Source: Pseudopyrenochaeta lycopersici (Eukaryota; Ascomycota; Dothideomycetes; Pleosporales; Pseudopyrenochaetaceae). Taken from it: DNA of 64,000 nucleotides. The DNA lies in assembly GCA_003313425.1 (NCBI GenBank), contig NHZP01000003.1:1984001-2048000 (forward strand), in the 5' to 3' direction. The position numbers were made by a program, and so were the translations under genes. The notes under the pieces are model-generated. The model was not told the origin of the DNA. It worked only from the letters and a program-made list of their open reading frames with translations, and searched no databases. This document shows, piece after piece, positions 56,511 through 64,000 of this stretch. Numbering within the stretch: the first letter of the stretch is position 1; each line of letters begins with the position of its first letter.

Positions 56511-57345
56511 ATGTGGAAACCTTCCCTACTAGTCGCCGCCGCGCTGGCGGTCCCATCACAGGCACTGCACTTCTTCATGGACGGTGCGGTACAGAAGTGC
56601 TTCTACGAGGAATTGCCCAAGGATACACTAGTTGTTGGTATGATACGCTCTCGCCTCAGAGTTCCAGGGCTTCCACTCTCGGGGATACGCGCAAGAGGAC
56701 GCAGAGGCAAGCGCTAACAATGCCCCAGGTCACTACCACGCTGAAGCTTGGGACGACGCAACCAAATCCTACCAAACCAAACCCGACGTTGGCGTCTTTG
56801 TTACTGTCGAAGAGACATTTGACAACAACCACCGCATCGTCGCGCAACGGGGCTCCAATCAAGGGCGCTTCACCTTCAGCGCCGCCGACAGTGGGCAACA
56901 CCGTATCTGCGTTACACCCCAGAATGTACAGTCGGGCGGCGGATGGTTGAGTTCGGGGGTACATGGCACGGTCAAGTTCACGTTGGACATGGCGATCGGA
57001 GAGACCAGCAGAATTGAGAGCACAGACAAGGACAAGGTCGAGACGCTGGTGCAGAAGGTCAAGGATCTGAACATGAGGCTGCAGGACGTAAGGAGGGAAC
57101 AAATCTTCCAAAGGGTACGCATGAGCTATCCAACAAACTTCTGGACTGGTTCAAGGCTAGAAGAAATGTTGGAGAGACCGCTAACATCTAAACAGGAGCG
57201 CGAAGCCGAGTTCCGTGATCAGTCTGAGCATACGAATTCCCGCGTCGTCCGCTGGACACTTATCCAGCTTGCCATCCTCGGCGTAACCTGCGCGTGGCAA
57301 CTCTCGCATTTGCGAGCATTCTTCATCAAGCAGAAGCTTACATAA
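56511..57345 (+). CDS. p24/emp24-GOLD family cargo receptor
   Basis: COPII/COPI vesicle membrane protein for ER-Golgi cargo such as GPI-anchored proteins. Exons 56511-56637, 56729-57114 and 57196-57345 give 220 aa, standard for p24. A signal peptide (MWKPSLLVAAALAVPSQA) is followed by the GOLD domain with its conserved FFMDGAVQKCFYEELP and the partner Cys in HRICVTPQNV. A coiled coil (VETLVQKVKDLNMRLQDVRREQ), a transmembrane helix near 190-210 (WTLIQLAILGVTCAWQLSHL) and a short tail ending FIKQKLT complete it. The tail lacks a KKxx retrieval signal, so it may be an Erp1/5/6-like member. Intron 2 (81 nt) has no in-frame stop; retention would add 27 residues in the coiled-coil-to-membrane neck. 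Confidence 0.93.
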
Positions 57346-58125
57346 ATTCAATGGCAGGCTAGGGCTCACGCTCAATTGGTTAGCAACAAACCATACATGG
57401 AAGGACAAGGTGCTCGCAACTTTGGTTCCACGTGCATCAATGCATTGTATTGTAGGATATGGCGTTCGAAAATGGGTTGGCAGGTTTAGCGTTTGATCTT
57501 TCAAATGAAGCGAAGCATGATGTCTAACAGAGTGCGCGTGGTACTGCAGGTGAAATGATGGACTCAGATGGTCTTTTGCTCTCTAGGTAGAGCATGTGAG
57601 GCTGCTGAAATGAGGTTATACCATTTATTTCAAAATACCAGCTGCGATCTGCTGTATCTACCTGCTACTAAAGTGCTAACCTATTGATGCCGTTCGCCGC
57701 TATAGAGCAACATATACTTTCTGAAAATTGGATAAAAGCACGAATATCAGCAGGGCACTCACCAGCAAGTCCCAAATACACCCACGATAATTTATTCCCA
57801 TCACATCACCAGCTTCTCTATCTTTCGAGCGCGGTAGGTGCCTTCCACTTCTTCATCTGTCTATTGCACCTCGAATCTACTGCTTTCATCTACCACAGTC
57901 CATCCACAGAACCTGATCATCTCATACATATATAACCGCAAACTATGAATGCATTGTTTACAATAGCAGGCTTTGGTGAGGTTTATCAGACGTAGAATGT
58001 GCTCTTCATAAACAGCTAAAGAAATAGTCAAATCAAACGCATTTACGCGCACGATGCTTTTACTTCTGCTTCTTTATGTTCACTTATATATATTGGTGTT
58101 GGCTTTGAGCAACTTCTGTACCTCA
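57346..58125. other. Convergent 3' flanks, 0.8 kb
   Basis: Between the p24 gene and the tail-anchored protein gene. AT-rich, no gene seen. It forms the boundary between housekeeping genes and the accessory-looking segment. Confidence 0.45.
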
Positions 58126-59256
58126 CTAGTCACAAAAGCCTAGTAATGGTGTGGATGTTTGCTGACAGGCTTGAGCAAGGGCAAGCTCATATGACTTGAT
58201 CGCCACATGGTACTGCTTGACCGAGAAGACGGTTGACAAAACCCCAAATATGATAGTCAAGAAGAATACTCCGAATATAGCGACCCATAACGTTGCGAAT
58301 TGGGAGATGTTCCTCGTATCGAGCAATGTCTGCATCACCGTTTCTGGTGGGCCGTGAAACAGGCTTGATAGTTGAGCTAGTCTGCTTCTCCAGTAACTGA
58401 ATTCATCAAGCTTCGTCGCTCGAGAGGTTTCAGACAACCCTCGAGATATTGACCAGAAATGGATGTTTTCCTCTTCCAAGAACGCGTCGGTTTTGGGGTC
58501 CCCAAATGGAAAGAGGAGGTCGAGAGTCCGAATAGCCTCGTCTAGAATATCCGTCGGAATGATTGTGGGTTCTGCCGCTTTCCAGTGATTCACAAGGCAG
58601 ATTTTATGACGATATATCGACAAAGATCGCTGTCCTCGAGGTCCTTCCAACTTTAAATGGTCAACCAGATTGTCGGTCCACCGAAGATGCAGTCGGCATA
58701 TGCTCTTCAAGTTTACAGCAGTAAATGAATCGTCGAGCTGTACGTTTGTGAAAGCTGCCTTGGTTGCACCTTGTAGAAATTGTGCAGCGACCAGCCCATC
58801 GAAAGACTGCTCGTTTTCCCAATCGATACGGGAATCTCGTGGATTCGCTGGTCCTACAGAAAGACCTTTCGAGTACACGTTCAACCCCAGCCAAAGCCGA
58901 ACTACGAGCTCAATAGAGCGGCCAATAGCAGCATCGTCAGTATTCAAATACTTCTTCTTGACGTCTCCAATGAGCGCTTTTCTTGTCAAATTTCGATTAG
59001 CGCTTATACTAGCACTTATATCAAACAGCCCGGACCACTCCTGTACTGCGAATCTAGAGTAGTGGGGGTGCAAGCCTTGCAGCGTTTTTCCAAAAAATTC
59101 GAACAAGGCTGCGTAATCCTCTGTGATGTAATCCTGTTCAGCCAAGTTCAAGTGGGGCCAGAGGGCATTGATCGTTGCACACTTCCGGTCCCTAGTCAAG
59201 TTCATAGTGTCCTCCAGAGCTGACTTCGAAAACAAGCTTCCAGCTTTATCCGCCAT
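58126..59256 (-). CDS. Tail-anchored fungal protein of unknown function
   Basis: Single exon, 376 aa from the ATG at 59256 (MADKAGSLFSK); an earlier in-frame ATG at 59292 would add 12 residues. Mostly helical and soluble, with a hydrophobic segment near residues 330-352 (LWVAIFGVFFLTIIFGVLSTVF) and a short C-terminal tail. The central RLHLRWTDNLVDHLKLEG and the downstream ILDEAIRTLDLLFP match a pattern I know from many filamentous ascomycete proteins of unknown function with the same C-terminal membrane helix. No enzymatic motif is visible. It is transcribed divergently from the protease-TPR gene, with only 237 bp between the starts, which suggests co-regulation. Confidence 0.82.
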   Translation of the reverse strand: MADKAGSLFSKSALEDTMNLTRDRKCATINALWPHLNLAEQDYITEDYAALFEFFGKTLQGLHPHYSRFAVQEWSGLFDISASISANRNLTRKALIGDVKKKYLNTDDAAIGRSIELVVRLWLGLNVYSKGLSVGPANPRDSRIDWENEQSFDGLVAAQFLQGATKAAFTNVQLDDSFTAVNLKSICRLHLRWTDNLVDHLKLEGPRGQRSLSIYRHKICLVNHWKAAEPTIIPTDILDEAIRTLDLLFPFGDPKTDAFLEEENIHFWSISRGLSETSRATKLDEFSYWRSRLAQLSSLFHGPPETVMQTLLDTRNISQFATLWVAIFGVFFLTIIFGVLSTVFSVKQYHVAIKSYELALAQACQQTSTPLLGFCD

Positions 59257-59493
59257 TTTAACGACTTTCAGTTGAAAATTAGCGTAGTACATGTAAAGAA
59301 GGCGAGGCAAGCGTTGTTATATCGTTAAACCACAAATGCATTATCGGTTAAGGCGCAGCAGCCAATGATCGGTAGCACTGTGATCCGTCGAGGGGCTGAT
59401 CAAGGTAAGCGCCAACACATCAGCTGAAGCCGCAATCTTCAAGCTTTTGCAACAATACTGGAGTCATCCTGGGACTCGAACATGATATGGTGA
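59257..59493. promoter_or_regulatory. Compact divergent promoter between the tail-anchored and protease-TPR genes
   Basis: The two starts (59256 minus and about 59494 plus) are 237 bp apart, so both promoters must lie here or overlap the leaders. I see no clear TATA box or named binding site. Confidence 0.35.
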
Positions 59494-62385
59494 ATGTTCG
59501 GAGCCACATCATGCAATATATGGACGAAAATTCGTAAGCTCGATGGCCAGACTTCACCCTCTCACCAGCCTTATTCTCTGACCGTACGTCATGTAGGCAG
59601 ACTGCGGGGAGTCCAGTTGCTTTTTTGGGGCGGCCACTCTCTGCTACAGAACACTCTTTGCGTACAGTCCACCAGCACTCGCAGCATCCTGACACGACGA
59701 CTGTCTCTACTACTGTTGACGCGCAAAGTCGAGGAAAGCACTCCTCACAATCTGTCAAATCATACTCTAAATTTCTTTCGAAAAAAAGTCCCGAAGTTTA
59801 CAAAGTTGATAAATATTATGTAGGCAGGCTGAAAGAATTGCCACCTCCAAGTCCTGTGCAAGGAAAATGGGACGAAGAAGTCCGACCAGATCTCGAGAGA
59901 CATCTATGTCAAGCGACCAACATATTATCCAAATCTATGCCGGACGAAGAGGTAATCACAGAACCAGTCTTGTGTATGGCTGGGAAGAAATGCTCACCAA
60001 TGTCGGTGTTGCTGGAGCCTGGTGCAACCTGTCCGAAGGATCCAGTGGCATTGAATCCCACCATTTGGATCTATTGTGGCGGTAGAAAATGCAAAAAAGC
60101 AGGTATCCAAAGTCATTCGTAATTTAACCTATCTCCAGCATTTTCTTAACAGATTTGGCATGGAAGCACCCCACGTTTCGCTCTATGCTCCCTGGCCCGC
60201 CGCACGGGAGCAGTCTCCCGGGTCCCTCCATCGCTCACCACACCAGGTAGCCCCCAATCCTATCAATAATGTATCTTTCGCATTCCAGCAGATGTTTTCT
60301 GGCCAGGAAACCATCTGTGGCGCAAGAGCTAGGTTCAGCATCGAGACTTCGGGCGAGAAGGTTGAACGTTACTCGACAATTGGCGGGTTGATTGTTGTCG
60401 ATAATTCCTTGTTTGCAATGACATCCACTCATGCTATTGTGAACTGGTTGCTTGCACATTATCAAGGCGTCTCTAGCCACGAGCCAGGGACTAGAAGCGA
60501 TACGTCAGTGAAAGAAGACTCTGACAGTGACGCAAGCTCTGATTCAGGTTCCGCTACTTCTACTAATAGCCCGCTTTCATATTCTGGGCTTACAACATCC
60601 ACCGAAAGTCTCCTACCAGAAGCGAGGACACTTGATGCAATCGAAGAGGGGAACTGGACAGACTTGGGACAACCTAGAATCGTGGCATATATGACCCACG
60701 GAACCATAAATGGGGACTATTCCTTACCCGATCAAGCGCCAAGTATGTCTGATTTTGCTCTTGCAGACATCAGACCTGCTCTTCCTCTGTTGAATGACTA
60801 TTATGATCCGGATAGCGACAGCTTGACAACGATATCGGATCACATACCAGTAAATGAATTGTCTAGCGGATCTGTATGGGTACTTACAAAGTGTGGTAAT
60901 ACACCCGTGAAGGGTCATCTGTTGGCAGGCGATGCTTGTGTTATACTGAGGGGTACCATAATGCGTACCAAGAAGATACAGATACCGATTGTTGGCAGTA
61001 TGCTCAATTATCATATATGAAAACTGAATAATGGCTTACTCGGATAGATGCTCGCGGCATGTCGGGCTCCTGGGTTGTCCGCGAAGGAAATCTATGTGGC
61101 ATTGTATACGCAGCATATGATCGGAGTCCATATCTTCATATGCTCCCAGCCGAGAATATGTTTCGGGATATTGCTGAACTACTTCAGGCTTCAGAGGTAA
61201 AGGTAGCAAATGCCCAAGCCATATATGAACGTCAAGTCCAGGTGGCTCCAGAGGTTGAAGGTACAGTGAACTCGATCCAACATCTTCAGGGGGGTTGCAT
61301 TTGCTTACGAATGTCAAGATGCGGTTAAATATGACACATCGTGGCACAAAGAAGAGGCTGAACGGGAACAGTTAGGGAAGTTAAAGACACTACAAGCGCA
61401 ACTAGGCTTGCATCCGAGCTCACTGACTATCATGAAACATCCCACCCAAACCTCCAGGAAACAAAGTCCATGGAAAGAGACTGATGCCCAAGCCGAAGCA
61501 GCCTTGAGTTCGCAAATGAAGGCGCTTGGAAACGATCAAAATATAATAGCAAGCAAGAGTAATTTCGCGTACACGCTTTGGAGCCAAGGGTGGTGGAAGG
61601 ATTCCGAAGTTGTATATCAGGAAGTCGTCCAAATGTGCCAGGCTTTGCTCACATTGGAGCATCCAAGCACATTAGCCAGCACAGCGAACCTAGCGACAGC
61701 ATTATGGAGTCAGAGACAATGGGCACGTGCAGAGGAACTTTACACTCGGGTGATATCAGTAAGCTCTCAGGTGCTTGGGCCGAGCCACCCAGACACATTA
61801 ACTAGTCGGGCCAACTTAGCGACAACCTACAGGGCCCAAGGAAAGTGGAAGGAGGCGGAAGAGCTTGAAACACCAGTGATAGACTCAAGCTCATCTGTGC
61901 TAGGACTAGAGCATCAGCATACTTTGACAAGTATGGGCAATCTAGCGTTGACCTACATGAAACAGGGTCGGTTACAAGAAGCAAAAGAATTAGAAGACCG
62001 TGTCCTAGAGATGAGGATTAGGACGCTTGGGCGAGAGCATCCAGACACGCTAATTAGCTTGAACAATCTCGCAGTCACTCTCAAGAGTCAAGGCCACAAC
62101 GATAAGGCTATACTGTTGATGCAAGATTGTCTTCACCTGCGCAATGAGGTGCTTGGTCCGTACCATCCATACTCAATATCTTCACGAGAAGCTCTACAAG
62201 TATGGCAATCAGAACCAGGAGCTCTCGCTATCCAAGGTGATCCAAGTTTATTGTATGTTCATGCCCATACTAAGCTATCCCCTGATTTAGAGATAACCTT
62301 CTATACAGTCTCCCTAAATCCGTCCACCAAACTTACATCTGAGCAACTGAGCAACAAACGCGTACGGAGTATGATGTGCCAGTAA
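59494..62385 (+). pseudogene. Trypsin-like protease domain fused to TPR repeats, interrupted by two apparent +1 frameshifts
   Basis: Best model: ATG 59494-59583, then 59685 onward. The N-terminal domain (KVDKYYVGRLKELPPPSP, IWIYCGGRKCKK) shifts frame at an A6 run (60093-60098). The next part carries a chymotrypsin-like fold: STIGGLIVVDN, His in AMTSTHAIVNW, Asp in SDFALADI. An intron (60998-61047) leads to the Ser motif ARGMSGSWVVREG. The frame shifts again at a G6 run (61289-61294), continuing as VAFAYECQDAVKYD into about five kinesin-light-chain-type TPRs (HPDTLTSRANLATTYRAQGK, HPDTLISLNNLAVTLKSQG), with stop at 62383-62385. All three catalytic residues are kept. No NB-ARC motif lies between protease and TPRs. 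It may be a decaying gene, or an intact gene with homopolymer errors in the assembly. The first exon is the least certain part. Confidence 0.65.
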
Positions 62386-63507
62386 CAATAAGAACGTGTT
62401 AGTATCTCATCTTTGGACTGTTGTATAGTATATCTTCCCAAGAGACACTTTGAGATATGTTTGATTTTGCTTTGATCCCGAAAATATTGGTTCATTAGGA
62501 GTTTAGTTTACCCAAAGATTTGACCTGGCCTGAGTGATTTAAGCTGTTTAGCAGCTATCCGTCAGTTGCCACCGTTTACAATACGTACAGGATGTACGTC
62601 ATATCTAAAGCCCGGACATTTTGTCTCTTGTCAGCAATCTCGCCGCTCTTACTGTGACTCCTGAAGGTTCTTCGATTGACCTCCCATTCCCAGAATCAGC
62701 GGCGGTACTTCCTACCAATCCTCATATTTTCCTGCTAAATTTTACCCATGTACTTCTCCAGTAGATTTTATTCTCCTGAACAAATTCGGCTGTTCTGGCA
62801 CCTTAGTATTGATATTGGAATGGCCTAGGCAAGATTGTCAGACGGACTCTTTCAGTTTCAGCTTCACAAACTAGGTGACGCGGCCTCGGATCCGGTAAAC
62901 AAATAAGTAATAGATACACTCATCATGAGGAAATAATCTGCAGGGCACTGGCAGTGCTTGTCCGTGTAAGTCTTGGGAGCGGAACTGTCTGGGGTTCGCC
63001 TTGGCTTTAACGTTTGAATGTTGCGGTGGGCACGACCAAGGCTCGGATCCGAACACCTAAGTAATACAGTCCCCGCCACACACTCCAAACACCATCTCAG
63101 TCAGCATTCCGATCACTGTCGGAACCGGAACATCATTCTTTCGAATCCTTACCGTCAATTGATCTCAGGCGCCCTACGAAAATGGCGGACATCCACTCTC
63201 GGCATGTTTCAAGTGGAACCAAAACCTACGTGATGTTGTGAACCGACCAATCACGACTGTTCGTAGAGCCCAACATCGACTTCACAGCCTCCTTGCCAAA
63301 CGATCATCATGCTCATAAGAATACCGTATATCTTCTATGCCCCAAGTAGACTTGAGTCGGCCACTCAATGCAGCGAACTAGCCTTCGATCATCCGGACCA
63401 ACACCTATCATCGAGGTCATCACTCGTCCATCTAGAGTTGCCCATCGAAAGCGGAAGTCTACAAAAGCCACCAATAATTATACATCTGTAACCAACAAAA
63501 CATCATC
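62386..63507. other. Intergenic spacer, 1.1 kb
   Basis: 3' flank of the protease-TPR gene and leader of the small membrane protein gene. A 60-codon upstream frame (63309-63491) precedes the last gene. No RNA gene or mobile element recognised. Confidence 0.5.
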
Positions 63508-63945
63508 ATGCCTCAATTTGCCGACCTCGTCCGCTATTCCGTCCTCCTCGCTCGAGCCAACAACAACAACGATGAGTATGATGACCGCCGTATCAACGAT
63601 GACCGAGACAAAAACTCCCGCAACCACCGCCGTGTAGAAATCGGTGTCATAGTCGCCATCGTCGTTGCCGGACTTGCGACCATTGGCGTTATTGTCGCGT
63701 TCATCATGAAGAGGCGGAAGAGGCAACAGAAGATGAGGGCTAAGCAAGCGGAGCAGGAGATTACTTGGTACGGGCCGGATGACGTTCAGCAAACATCGAA
63801 TGGAGGGAAGTCAATCGGATTGGCGATTGGAGGCCAGGAGGGTGGTTTTGTAGACAGCAAGACGAAGAAGGTTGCTTTTGCTCAGGAGGGGGAGGCGCCG
63901 CCGCCAAGTTATGAGATCGTGGTGAAGCCTACTGAGACAAAGTGA
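63508..63945 (+). CDS. Small single-pass membrane protein with PPxY motif
   Basis: Single exon, 145 aa, ATG at 63508. No cleavable signal peptide is evident; residues 1-42 are Asn/Asp/Arg-rich and a single helix spans about 44-67 (IGVIVAIVVAGLATIGVIVAF), followed by a strong basic stop-transfer (MKRRKRQQKMR). The cytoplasmic tail carries an EITWYGPDD stretch and, near the end, PPPSYEIV. That is a PPxY motif of the type bound by WW domains of Nedd4/Rsp5 ubiquitin ligases. Fungal arrestin-adaptor membrane proteins use such motifs for Rsp5 recruitment; that this one does so is inference. No named family recognised. Confidence 0.78.
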   Translation: MPQFADLVRYSVLLARANNNNDEYDDRRINDDRDKNSRNHRRVEIGVIVAIVVAGLATIGVIVAFIMKRRKRQQKMRAKQAEQEITWYGPDDVQQTSNGGKSIGLAIGGQEGGFVDSKTKKVAFAQEGEAPPPSYEIVVKPTETK

Positions 63946-64000
63946 TTGAATCAAGGTCAGAGTACTTTGTTTGAGTGCAGATATCAGGTATGGTCCTAGG

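Noticed and set aside
60099..60152. Intron explaining the first frame change in the protease-TPR gene
   Set aside because: The good donor (GTATCC) and acceptor (TTAACAG) give the wrong phase, and the in-phase alternative would be only 34 nt and would remove conserved-looking sequence.
59494..62385. Full NLR (NB-ARC) gene
   Set aside because: No P-loop, RNBS or GLPL-like motif occurs in any frame between the protease and TPR parts, and the spacing leaves no room for the domain.

Overview
This window looks like nuclear DNA of a filamentous ascomycete (Pezizomycotina; Dothideomycetes is my inference). The evidence is short GT-AG introns (about 45-300 nt) with CTAAC/CTGAC-like branch sites, single-gene transcription units on both strands, and gene families typical of that group (Dre2, Stf2, Axl2, a DUF1857/AtaL-like protein, kinesin-light-chain-type TPR proteins). 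There are no operons, CRISPR arrays, rRNA genes or intact transposons. I rebuilt gene models by joining exons at splice sites that restore conserved family sequence, so start-to-stop spans include introns.

Left part (1-20 kb): a C2H2 zinc-finger regulator cut by the window edge; the phosphatase Yvh1; a gene-poor stretch; a DUF1857 protein; ribosomal protein L31; a CHY/RING ubiquitin ligase of the Pirh2 type; a spacer carrying a degenerate ~185-bp tandem repeat; dihydrofolate synthetase with an unusual C-terminal extension; a low-complexity protein of unknown function; and an intron-containing tRNA-Arg(UCU).

Middle (20-44 kb): mitochondrial Holliday-junction resolvase (Cce1/Ydc2), an Asn-rich secreted protein, a Mid2-like surface sensor candidate, a PQ-loop vacuolar amino-acid transporter, asparagine synthetase, a VAP/Scs2 ER-contact protein, a UBA-UBX protein, a short RecQ helicase, a GNAT acetyltransferase, the axial-budding-type protein Axl2, Dre2 (cytosolic Fe-S assembly) and an Stf2-like protein whose start codon is split by an intron. 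Most of these are housekeeping genes, often in divergent pairs sharing a promoter region.

Right part (44-64 kb): Nup133, a lipidated casein kinase I, Swc4 (SWR1/NuA4), a short-chain dehydrogenase, a p24 cargo receptor, and then an accessory-looking segment (58.1-62.4 kb). There a tail-anchored protein of a fungal family of unknown function is transcribed divergently from a gene joining a trypsin-like protease domain to TPR repeats, without the NB-ARC ATPase usually found between such parts in fungal NLR proteins. The protease-TPR gene has two apparent +1 frameshifts, both in homopolymers. This pair is the most interesting part of the window. The window closes with a small single-pass membrane protein carrying a PPxY motif.
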